This document shows positions 16,519 to 23,488 of a stretch of 64,000 nucleotides of DNA, in pieces; positions within the stretch are counted from its first letter, which is position 1, and each line of letters begins with the position of its first letter. Source of the stretch: Streptomyces sp. NBC_00390 (GTDB taxonomy: Bacteria > Actinomycetota > Actinomycetes > Streptomycetales > Streptomycetaceae); NCBI RefSeq assembly GCF_036057275.1, contig NZ_CP107945.1, positions 2,046,001-2,110,000 of the forward strand, in the 5' to 3' direction. A program made the translations under genes and the position numbers. The notes beneath the pieces are model-generated. The model had not been told where the DNA came from, did not search any database, and saw only the letters and a program-made list of their open reading frames with translations.

Positions 16519-16865
16519 CTGCGGCTCCGGTTCCGCTGTATCAGGCGAAGGCCGAGTTCTTCCGGATGCTGGGGCACCCGGTGCGCATCCGGGTTCTCGA
16601 GTTGTTGCAGGACGGGCCGATGCCGGTACGGGACCTGCTGACCGCGATCGACATCGAGCCCTCGAGCCTTTCACAGCAGTTGGCAGTGCTGCGCCGCTCG
16701 GGCATCGTCCGGGCAACCCGGGAGAGTTCGACGGTCGTCTACGAACTGGCGGGCGGGGATGTTGCCGAGCTGCTCGCAGCCGCCCGCCGCATCCTGTCCG
16801 TGCTGCTGACCGGCCAGCAGGAACTTCTGGCCGAGCTGCGTCTGGCGGAGAAGGAAGCCTCCTGA
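16515..16865 (+). CDS. ArsR-family regulator (paralogue 1)
   Basis: A 116-aa winged-helix repressor: FFRMLGHPVRIRVLELLQ, then IEPSSLSQQLAVLRRSGIV (recognition helix) and RESSTVVYELAGGDVAELL. It is clearly paralogous to the regulator at 21184-21525, sharing most of its length, e.g. PVPLYQAKAEFF, VLRRSGIV and AARRIL. It lacks the ELCVCD-type metal site of classic ArsR, so the inducer is unknown. Paralogue 2 overlaps a sulfate-type transporter gene, whereas only a 23-codon frame follows here. Confidence 0.9.
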   Translation: MTAAPVPLYQAKAEFFRMLGHPVRIRVLELLQDGPMPVRDLLTAIDIEPSSLSQQLAVLRRSGIVRATRESSTVVYELAGGDVAELLAAARRILSVLLTGQQELLAELRLAEKEAS

Positions 16866-16975
16866 TGAAGGCCGGCCGGCATGTGCCGCAGGGAGCAGGG
16901 GCACAGGCCGACGAGGCCATGCGCTGCTGCTCGTGATGCTCTGGCTTCGTGTTCTTCAGAAGCCGCTTGACTGGG

Positions 16976-17146
16976 ATGACTGTGAGGGATGACGTGGCGC
17001 GCAGAGCAAAGCGCGAAGAGCAGGACCTGGAGAAGTGGAAGGAGCGCGGTGTGATGCTGCGCGTCTTCGTGTACGTCTTCGCCACCCACTTGTTCGCCGG
17101 TTTCGTCTGGCTCCTGTTCTACGTGGGCGAACACGCGCAGAAGTGA
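16976..17146 (+). CDS. Small single-span membrane protein (DUF6126-like)
   Basis: A 56-aa protein: a charged N-terminus (VARRAKREEQDLEKWKERG) then one membrane helix (RVFVYVFATHLFAGFVWLLF) ending GEHAQK. It resembles short Streptomyces proteins I recall as DUF6126; function unknown. ATG 16976 is preferred over an upstream ATG. It lies 110 bp after the ArsR gene and may belong to that transcript. Confidence 0.6.
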   Translation: MTVRDDVARRAKREEQDLEKWKERGVMLRVFVYVFATHLFAGFVWLLFYVGEHAQK

Positions 17147-17358
17147 CACATCGGTCGGCTACAGCCCCGAGGGCCGGGCAGCCGGCGCCCAGCTGCCCGG
17201 TCCGTCCGTGAGGCACGCCGCTGGTCACGGCAATGCAGCTCTTGTCGCCTGTCGGATGTGACGATCGGCGGCGGTAGTCCGACCTTGCGAATCCGCCTGA
17301 CGTCCGTCTCGCGAGGGTGTGTGCTGATCAGCAGAAGCGTCCCGCGGCGGGAGTGGCG

Positions 17359-17844
17359 ATGGGCGAAGGGGAGCAGGGGAGCGAAGGTGACGCTGTGGGC
17401 CCCGTGGGCGGTGAAGCGCGTGCGTCAGCGCAGTTGGCGGCCGTGCGCCGGCTGGTGGAGCGGTTCGGTGACGTGATCCCCGACCGGGTCGAGGACAGTG
17501 TGCCATGCGGGACGGCGGACCTGGTGACCGCCGTCGTCGCGTCCAGTGCCGGAGCGCCGGAACGGCTGAGCGATCAGGACGTGCTGGATGCATTGATGCT
17601 GCACGGCCGTCTGCTGCAGCGGTTTGACGACAGGGGCGACAGGGTGTTGGACGGGGCGGCAGTACGGGGGCTGCCCCTGAAGGAGAACCCCGCGCGCTTG
17701 CTGCACGAGCGTTTGACGCAGCGCTTGGACGAGCGGACCCGGCAACTCTTGCGACTGGCCGCTGAGCGGAACATCCCGCCCGAGCACAGTGCCTCGGCCC
17801 TGGGCCGGCGGATGCGCCCGGACCTGCGTCTGCTCGGCGACTGA
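17359..17844 (+). CDS. Hypothetical helical protein
   Basis: A 161-aa soluble protein with strong codon bias and no domain that I recognise. The body is helical (AQLAAVRRLVERFGDVIPD, SDQDVLDALMLHGRLLQRFDD, LLHERLTQRLDERTRQLLRLAAER). GGGAG five nt before ATG 17359 supports this start; the first 25 residues are Gly/Glu-rich. It stands alone, convergent with the phnA-like gene. Confidence 0.55.
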   Translation: MGEGEQGSEGDAVGPVGGEARASAQLAAVRRLVERFGDVIPDRVEDSVPCGTADLVTAVVASSAGAPERLSDQDVLDALMLHGRLLQRFDDRGDRVLDGAAVRGLPLKENPARLLHERLTQRLDERTRQLLRLAAERNIPPEHSASALGRRMRPDLRLLGD

Positions 17845-17849
17845 ACGGG

Positions 17850-17882
17850 CCGGGTGCTGCCGCCGCCCGGCGGGAGCACCGG
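17850..17882. terminator. Hairpin between convergent genes
   Basis: Nested inverted repeat: CCGGGTGCT against AGCACCGG with a one-base bulge, plus an inner CCGCC/GGCGG. It lies between stop codons at 17844 (+) and 17891 (-), so it can serve both strands. Confidence 0.5.
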
Positions 17883-17890
17883 TCGCGAGG

Positions 17891-18112
17891 TCAGGCTTTC
17901 TTGAGGAACCGGGTCTTGAGGACCAGGCCCTTGACCTTCTTCGTGTTGCACTCGACCTCTTCGGCGTTGCTGGTGAGCCGGATGTTCTTCACCAGCGTTC
18001 CACGCTTGAGGGTTTCCGATGTGCCCTTGACCTTGAGGTCCTTGGTCAGTGTGACGGAGTCGCCGTCCTGCAGCGGGGTTCCGTTGCTGTCCTTCACCAC
18101 GGTGTCGCTCAT
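17891..18112 (-). CDS. PhnA/YjdM-like protein (C-terminal domain only)
   Basis: A 73-aa protein matching the C-terminal SH3-like domain of PhnA/YjdM: VKDSNGTPLQDGDSVTLTKD, VKGTSETLKRGTLVKNIRL, LVLKTRFLKKA. The N-terminal zinc ribbon of longer homologues is absent, as in many actinobacterial versions. Despite the historical 'alkylphosphonate uptake' name no phosphonate function is established. It is last in the leftward ArsR-SulP operon, 45 bp after the STAS gene. Confidence 0.88.
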   Translation of the reverse strand: MSDTVVKDSNGTPLQDGDSVTLTKDLKVKGTSETLKRGTLVKNIRLTSNAEEVECNTKKVKGLVLKTRFLKKA

Positions 18113-18157
18113 CGCTGTGTCCTTGCCTGCCTGTCTGTCTGTGTGCGGGTGTTGCTT

Positions 18158-18571
18158 TCAGCTGCAGCCGTGAACGGCGGTGTTCTGCGGGCCGGGCCAG
18201 TCGTCGCTGCACCATTCCCTGACCTGTTCCCCTGCGTGCCGGTGGGCGGCGAGTGCGGTGGGCAGGTCGGTGTGGACGGGGATCGGCGGATGGGTGGTGT
18301 CGGGGACGAGGGAGCCGTCGGCGGGGATGGCGGCCAGTTCCAGGCTCCGTCCTTCGGCGGTGAGCTCACGGGATGCCTGGGCGACGGCGAGCTGTCCGCC
18401 GACGGACCAGCCCCGAAGTTCGGTGAGGTCGAGGATGACCGGCCCGGTGCCTCGCGCCAGGACCCAGTGGACGGCGCCGGAGAAGCGGTGCACGGCGTCG
18501 GCGCCGAGGAACCCGGCGAGGGAGAGGACGCCGAGGTTCTCGTGGGTGGTGTAGCGCCACTCGATGGTCAT
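18158..18571 (-). CDS. STAS-domain protein (anti-anti-sigma-like)
   Basis: A 137-aa protein. WRYTTHENLGVLSLAGFLG and GTGPVILDLTELRGWSVGGQ give the STAS fold, but the usual phospho-serine motif (D-S-S/T-G) reads GWSVGG. The last 30 residues are His/Pro-rich and unusual. It overlaps the kinase gene upstream by ATGA (18568-18571), an arrangement like RsbW/RsbV partner-switch pairs, so it is probably the antagonist partner of that kinase. Confidence 0.75.
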   Translation of the reverse strand: MTIEWRYTTHENLGVLSLAGFLGADAVHRFSGAVHWVLARGTGPVILDLTELRGWSVGGQLAVAQASRELTAEGRSLELAAIPADGSLVPDTTHPPIPVHTDLPTALAAHRHAGEQVREWCSDDWPGPQNTAVHGCS

Positions 18572-19002
18572 CGCTGCTCTTTCGTTCGTCCCAGGGGGAG
18601 GGTGGTCCACACGCTCTTGCCGCCGCCGTCGGCGTCCTGCCGCAGGACACAGGTGCCGCCGATGCCGGCCGTGACCTCGGCGATGGTGGCCAGTCCGCCG
18701 CTGCCGCCGGCTGCGGTGACGATGCCGGGGTGGTAGGGGTGGCGGTCGTGCACGGCGAAGGCCGGCGTGTCGTCGCCGGCGGCCAACGTGACGGTCAGAC
18801 TCGGGGAGAGGGCGGCGGCGTGCCGGACGCTGTCGGTGACCAGCTCACTGAGGATCAGCAGCGCGGGCCCCATGGTGGGGTGGGCGGCGTGGATGCCCCA
18901 TGAGGCGAACGTCATCTCGGCGGTCTGGCGGGCCGGGCGCACGGAGGCCGGCACGGTGGGCGCGGTCAGCACGTGACGGTGCGGCAGGTCGGAAGGCTGC
19001 AT
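18568..19002 (-). CDS. RsbW-like HATPase (anti-sigma kinase type)
   Basis: A 144-aa GHKL ATPase. The N-box ILSELVTDSVRHAAAL holds an altered Asn-to-Asp (ELVTDSVRHA rather than ELVTNAVRH). The G1 region is VHDRHPYHPGIVTAAGGSGGLATI and the final block is GGKSVWTTLPL. Streptomyces has many such solitary kinases; they bind sigma factors or STAS proteins. It is encoded between a PPOX-like protein (TGATG overlap) and a STAS protein in one operon. The altered N-box could weaken ATP binding. Confidence 0.75.
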   Translation of the reverse strand: MQPSDLPHRHVLTAPTVPASVRPARQTAEMTFASWGIHAAHPTMGPALLILSELVTDSVRHAAALSPSLTVTLAAGDDTPAFAVHDRHPYHPGIVTAAGGSGGLATIAEVTAGIGGTCVLRQDADGGGKSVWTTLPLGRTKEQR

Positions 19003-19457
19003 CACGCTTTGCCCTGCCTCTGCCGAGTGTGCCCGGGAGCCTGGGCGGCGGTGCTGTGGGTGAGGCGGAAGCCGGTCACTGTCTGGGGGTGGATGCGTAT
19101 GAGGCTGTCGTGCGGGCCGTGGCCCCAGCCGGTCAGGGTGCGGCGGTAGTGGGCGGCCTCATCGGGGTCGGTGAGGTGCTCGGCCAGGCCGGTGGCCGTC
19201 ACCATCCATCCGGTGCCGCTCGGTGTGCGGATCTCGTCCGTCTCGTATGTGAGAGCGATTCGGCCCTCCAGTGCGGTGGCCTGGACGGGCGCGCGGACGA
19301 TGAGGCGGCCGTACTCGAAGACGTGGACGGCCGGCCGCACCAACGTGCTGCCGCGCTGGACGTGGATGAGGCGACCCTGTTGCGCGCCTTCCAGCAGCCA
19401 CAGGGCTTCGGTGCCGGCGACCTCGATCATCTGGCGGTGGGAGGTGGGGGCGGTCAT
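19002..19457 (-). CDS. PPOX-like flavin-binding split-barrel protein
   Basis: A 151-aa protein of the pyridoxamine-5'-phosphate-oxidase-like superfamily: IEVAGTEALWLLEGAQQGRLIH, RPAVHVFEYGRLIVRAP, TGWMVTATGLAEHLTDPDE. Such proteins bind FMN, F420 or heme; the specific cofactor cannot be told. ATG 19457 overlaps the SulP stop (ATGA). An open frame continues far upstream but is an Arg-rich shadow of the SulP gene. Confidence 0.78.
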   Translation of the reverse strand: MTAPTSHRQMIEVAGTEALWLLEGAQQGRLIHVQRGSTLVRPAVHVFEYGRLIVRAPVQATALEGRIALTYETDEIRTPSGTGWMVTATGLAEHLTDPDEAAHYRRTLTGWGHGPHDSLIRIHPQTVTGFRLTHSTAAQAPGHTRQRQGKA

Positions 19458-21187
19458 TTCGCAACCTCCTGGACCGCGGAACGACGTGGCTGGGACGGGA
19501 CGGCGGGGATGACTCCGCTGCCCTGAAGGTGGACGCGGGCTGCGGCGATCGCCTCCGGGGTGGTGGCGTACTCGCGGCCCTGGCGGCGCAGCGGCTCCAG
19601 GAGGCCGACGGAGGTGAGGGCCTGGCGCTGGGCGGGCCGTATGCCGGACATCATCACCGCGATCCCGCGCCGGCCGAGCTTGTCGATCGCGTCCTTGAGG
19701 ACGAGCGCGCCGGTGGCATCCACGGTGGTGATGCGGGACATGCGCAGGATCACCACGCGGACGTCCGCGACGTCGGACAGTTCGAGCAGGAAGCGGTGCG
19801 CAGCGGCGAAGAACAGCGGGCCGTCGATGCGGTAGGCGACGATGTGCTCGGCCAGCAGGGCGTGTTCCTCGTCGCTGTGTTCGCCGGGCAGGTCGGCGCG
19901 GAAGTCGACCTGGTCCATGCGGGCCTGCTGCGCCACCGCGCGCAGGGCCAGGGCGCCGGCCACCACCAGGCCGATGATTACCGCGTAGACGAGGTTGAGG
20001 GCGAGTGTGGCCACGGCGGTGAGCACGAGGACGAGCGCATCCGAGCGGGTGGCCCTGGCCATCGCGCGCAGGGCTCCGACCTCGACCATGCGGATCGCGG
20101 TGGCCAGCAGGACACCGGCGAGCGCGGCGAGCGGAATCCTCGACACGAGCGGGGCGGCGGCGAAGACGATGACGGCCAGGACGGCAGCATGGGTCAGGGA
20201 CGCCAGGCGGGAGGAGGCACCGGTGCGGACGTTGACCGCGGTACGGGCGATCGCGGCCGTCGCCGGGACGCCACCGAACAGCGGCGCGGCCAGGTTCGCG
20301 ATGCCCTGCCCGAACAGCTCCTTGTCCGGATCGTGCTGCTGACCGACCGTCATGCCGTCCGCGACCGTGGCCGACAACAGCGATTCCAGCGCCGCGAGCG
20401 CCGCGACCGCGATCGCCGGGGCGAGCAGCGAACCGAGCGCGGCCAGGTCCAGGAAGGCGAGGGAGGGGGCCGGCAGCCCGGTGGGCAGGTCTCCGATCGG
20501 AGCCGCGTCGTCGAAGGCGAACAGCTGGGCGGCGAGCGTGGCGGCGATCACCGCGACGATGGAGAACGGGATCGTTGGCCGCCATCGCGCACCGGCCAGC
20601 ATGACCGCGGCGACCGCGGCCGCGAGCGCGACGGCGGTCCAGTTCGGCGCCTTGACGAACTCCTCGACTGCCCGCCAGGCCACCACCAGGACCCGCTCGC
20701 CCTCGGGCTTGGCGACCCCGAGCGCGTTCGGGACCTGCTGCAGGGCGATCACGCAGGCGATACCGAGCGTGAAGCCCTCCACCACCGGGGCCGGGACATA
20801 GCGCATGTACCGGCCTGCCCTCAGCAGCGCGAGGCCGATCAGGATGAGCCCGGCCAGCAGCCCGACGGTCAGGACCCCGCCCGGTCCGTACTGGGCGACG
20901 ATGGGTACCAGCACCACGGTCATGGCGCCGGTGGGACCGGAGACCTGCAGGTTCGAGCCGCCGAACAGCGCAGCGAGCGCCCCGGCGACCACCGCGGTCA
21001 CAAGCCCCGCCTCCGCTCCGAGCCCGGAGGACACCCCGAAACCGAGCGCGAGCGGCAGCGCCACGATCGCCACGGTCAGGCCCGCCAGCAGGTTGCGGCG
21101 CGGCTGATGGCCCATGGCTCTCAGGTCGGCGCGGGCGGGCAGCAGAGAACGCACCCGGCCCAAAGCCGGGGAAAGAATGATGCTCAC
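19454..21187 (-). CDS. SulP-family anion transporter with STAS domain
   Basis: A 577-aa SLC26/SulP protein. The N-terminal transmembrane domain begins NLLAGLTVAIVALPLALGFG and contains GLYTA-equivalent SNLQVSGPTGAMTVV and GQGIANLAAPLFGGVPATAAIARTA, typical of sulfate, bicarbonate or other anion transporters. The C-terminal STAS domain (about 435-545) includes VVILRMSRITTVDATGALVL. Its start overlaps the ArsR stop (21184-21187), so the regulator and transporter are one transcription unit. The anion cannot be assigned. Confidence 0.9.
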   Translation of the reverse strand: MSIILSPALGRVRSLLPARADLRAMGHQPRRNLLAGLTVAIVALPLALGFGVSSGLGAEAGLVTAVVAGALAALFGGSNLQVSGPTGAMTVVLVPIVAQYGPGGVLTVGLLAGLILIGLALLRAGRYMRYVPAPVVEGFTLGIACVIALQQVPNALGVAKPEGERVLVVAWRAVEEFVKAPNWTAVALAAAVAAVMLAGARWRPTIPFSIVAVIAATLAAQLFAFDDAAPIGDLPTGLPAPSLAFLDLAALGSLLAPAIAVAALAALESLLSATVADGMTVGQQHDPDKELFGQGIANLAAPLFGGVPATAAIARTAVNVRTGASSRLASLTHAAVLAVIVFAAAPLVSRIPLAALAGVLLATAIRMVEVGALRAMARATRSDALVLVLTAVATLALNLVYAVIIGLVVAGALALRAVAQQARMDQVDFRADLPGEHSDEEHALLAEHIVAYRIDGPLFFAAAHRFLLELSDVADVRVVILRMSRITTVDATGALVLKDAIDKLGRRGIAVMMSGIRPAQRQALTSVGLLEPLRRQGREYATTPEAIAAARVHLQGSGVIPAVPSQPRRSAVQEVAK

Positions 21188-21525
21188 CTGGCTGTGACCT
21201 CGGCATCCCGCAGCTCGGCCAGCAGCTCGTTCTGCCCAGCCAGCATCTCGGTCAGGATCCGTCGCGCGGCACGCATCAGATCCGCCACGTCCCCGCCTGC
21301 GAGCGCGTACACCACGGTCGAACCTTCCCGTGTGGAGGTCACGATCCCGGAGCGGCGCAGGACCGCCAGCTGCTGCGACAGCGCCGACGGCTCGATCTCG
21401 ATCGCCGCCAGCAGATCCCGTACCGGCATCGGACCGCTCTGCAGCAGCTCCAGGACGCGTATGCGCACCGGATGCCCCAGCATCCGGAAGAACTCGGCCT
21501 TGGCCTGATACAGCGGAACCGGCAC
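21184..21525 (-). CDS. ArsR-family regulator (paralogue 2) of the SulP operon
   Basis: A 113-aa winged-helix repressor, paralogous to that at 16515-16865: FFRMLGHPVRIRVLELLQSG, IEPSALSQQLAVLRRSGIV, REGSTVVYALAGGDVADLM. It heads the leftward operon and overlaps the SulP gene. A near-perfect palindrome 93-114 bp upstream of its start is the obvious operator. No classic arsenic or cadmium cysteines; the inducer is unknown. Confidence 0.92.
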   Translation of the reverse strand: MPVPLYQAKAEFFRMLGHPVRIRVLELLQSGPMPVRDLLAAIEIEPSALSQQLAVLRRSGIVTSTREGSTVVYALAGGDVADLMRAARRILTEMLAGQNELLAELRDAEVTAR

Positions 21526-21617
21526 GGACTCACAGACCCCTCATCGCCCCACGGGCGGGGCATCGGCTGGTGCTGTGCCCGCGGCTACCTGCGAACACAG
21601 CAAACACAGCATGTATT

Positions 21618-21639
21618 GAATTGCAGAATTTTGCAATTC
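21618..21639. promoter_or_regulatory. Palindromic operator upstream of the ArsR-SulP operon
   Basis: GAATTGCA (21618-21625), six-base spacer, TGCAATTC (21632-21639): a perfect 8-6-8 inverted repeat in an AT-rich island, upstream of the leftward ArsR gene. Size and symmetry match ArsR dimer sites. Autoregulation is inferred. Confidence 0.7.
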
Positions 21640-21769
21640 GTGGATCCGTGGGCCGGCTGTGCAGGTGTGACGCTCTGGAAAACCGTTCTGGCCGCTCTTC
21701 CGCAGCCCGTGCTGCACCGAGGTGCTCAGGCATCACGCAGTGTTCGCGCCCGCAGTCCGTCCAGGCACC

Positions 21770-21806
21770 GCCGGCGGCCCGGAGGATGGGCCTCCGGGCC
21801 GCCGGC
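21770..21806 (-). terminator. Perfect 16-bp hairpin terminator
   Basis: 21770-21785 is the exact reverse complement of 21791-21806 with a 5-nt loop. It begins 2 bp past the stop of the leftward ligase gene ending at 21809, so it ends the cluster A ligase/CoA-transferase transcript. Confidence 0.85.
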
Positions 21807-21808
21807 CC

Positions 21809-23488
21809 TCAGTCGGCCTGGGCGAGCGGTGCAGCCGCACTGTCCCGTGGCGGCTCGCCCCCGGTGAGGCGCTCAGACAGAGCGGCCCGGTCGGGCTTGC
21901 CCGCCGGGGTCAGCGGGAGTTCGTCCACGACCAGCAGGTGTTCGGGGTGCTTGCGGCGCTCCAGTCCGCGCAGGGTGAGGTGTTCGCGGAGCGAGTCGAG
22001 GGTGGGGGCGCCGTCGGAGCGTGGCACCACGCAGGCCGCCAGCCGCTCCCCCATCAGCTCGTCGGGTACGCCGACGCATACGACGTCCCGGACCAGCGGG
22101 TGTGCGCCGATCTCCCGCTCCACCTCGGCGGGGCTGATATTGGCGCCGCCCCGGATGACGACGTCCTTGAGCCGGCCGACGACGTGCAGGAGGCCGTCCT
22201 CGTCGAGGAAGCCGAGGTCGCCCGTCCGTACCCAGCCGTCGGACGTGCGGTAGCGGCCGTCGAGTTCGGGGGCACCCACGTAGCACATGGGTGTCATCGG
22301 TCCGCGCGCGATGATCTCGCCGATGCTGCCGTCCGTCACCTCGGCCCGGGATTCCGGGCCGGTGATGCGGATCTCGGCCACCCGCGGGTCGGGGCGGCCG
22401 GCGACCACGCCGACGCCGTCGGTGGGCGGGGTGGTGCTGTCCAGTCCGGTGTGGCAGTTGACCCCGTCGGCGGAGCCGTAGAGGTTGACGACCGGGCAGC
22501 CGAACGCTTCCGCGGCGGCGGCCGCGGTGGTCTCGTCGAGCGGGGCTCCGCCCAGGACCAGCGCCGTCGGGGCGGGCAGCTTCTCCCCGGTGTCCTCGAG
22601 CCGGTCGAGCATCATCCGCACCATGGTGGGCACGCCCAGGATGTGCGTGGGCTCGTGCTGCCGTATCGCCTCGACGGCGGCGGCCGGCGTGAAGTGGTCG
22701 AGCAGGACGAGTGTCCCGCCGTGCCGGGCGAGGGTGACCGATGTGCCGTTGGAACCGAAGGCGGAGGCGAGCGGTACGAGGAACAGACAGCGCGGCGGGG
22801 TCTTGTCGGGGAGGAGGGAGGCGAGAAAGTTGCCGCGTCCGCCCGCGAGCGCGTTGTGGGAGTACGCGACCATCTTCGGCTCGGCCTCCGAACCCGACGA
22901 CACCAGGATGCGGGCGGCGCTGTCGGGGTCGGGCCGGGCGGGCACGAAGCCGCTCGGGTCGGAGCGCAGCAGCTGCGAGAGCGGAACCGTTCCTTCAGGA
23001 GCGGTTCCCGGTCCCGCCGCGATGACGTGCCGCAGGGCGGGCAGCGTCGCGGACACGGTGTGCAGGTCGGCGGCGTGGTGGGAACCCCGGTATTCGACGG
23101 CGGCGATCGCGGCGACGGCTTCGGCGCGGCGCAGCAGGCACTCGGCCTCCAGGCTGCCCCGGCCGACGGGAAACGGCAGGGCGATCGCGCCGAGGGCGGC
23201 GAGCGCCAGATCGGCGATGACGGCGTTGCGGTTGTTGGGGAGCTGGACGCCGACCACGTCGCCCGGTCGTATGCCGAGCTCTCTGAGCCCGGAGGCGAGA
23301 CTTCGCACCTTGCGGTCCAGAGCCGTGTAACAGAGTTTGCCCTTGGCGTCGAGAACGGCCGTACGGTGCAGGTCCGCGACCTGGCGGGCGCGGAACAGGC
23401 TGTAGAGGTCGAGGTCGGGACAGGTGCCGTCGATCACCCAGGATCGGCGGAGTTCGGCGGGCAGCAGGTCGTGCAGTTCGACGGTCAC
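21809..23488 (-). CDS. AMP-forming acyl-CoA ligase (cluster A)
   Basis: A 559-aa ANL-family ligase. N-terminal YSLFRARQVADLHRTAV, later GWVRTGDLGFLDEDGLLHVVGRLKD and RGGANISPAEVE (A7-A8), and catalytic Lys in LTPAGKPDRAAL. Two motifs are unusual: the A3 loop reads SSGSEAEPKMV instead of SSGTTGxPKG, and A5 reads NLYGSADGV, lacking the usual Glu of YGxTE. It presumably makes an acyl-CoA, but activity may be altered. Its start overlaps the CoA-transferase stop by ATGA (23485-23488). It forms a two-gene operon with that transferase. Confidence 0.82.
   Translation of the reverse strand: MTVELHDLLPAELRRSWVIDGTCPDLDLYSLFRARQVADLHRTAVLDAKGKLCYTALDRKVRSLASGLRELGIRPGDVVGVQLPNNRNAVIADLALAALGAIALPFPVGRGSLEAECLLRRAEAVAAIAAVEYRGSHHAADLHTVSATLPALRHVIAAGPGTAPEGTVPLSQLLRSDPSGFVPARPDPDSAARILVSSGSEAEPKMVAYSHNALAGGRGNFLASLLPDKTPPRCLFLVPLASAFGSNGTSVTLARHGGTLVLLDHFTPAAAVEAIRQHEPTHILGVPTMVRMMLDRLEDTGEKLPAPTALVLGGAPLDETTAAAAAEAFGCPVVNLYGSADGVNCHTGLDSTTPPTDGVGVVAGRPDPRVAEIRITGPESRAEVTDGSIGEIIARGPMTPMCYVGAPELDGRYRTSDGWVRTGDLGFLDEDGLLHVVGRLKDVVIRGGANISPAEVEREIGAHPLVRDVVCVGVPDELMGERLAACVVPRSDGAPTLDSLREHLTLRGLERRKHPEHLLVVDELPLTPAGKPDRAALSERLTGGEPPRDSAAAPLAQAD

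Noticed and set aside
19529..21508. A 659-codon plus-strand open frame over the SulP gene
   Set aside because: Its translation is charged low-complexity sequence. SulP motifs and translational overlaps are on the minus strand.
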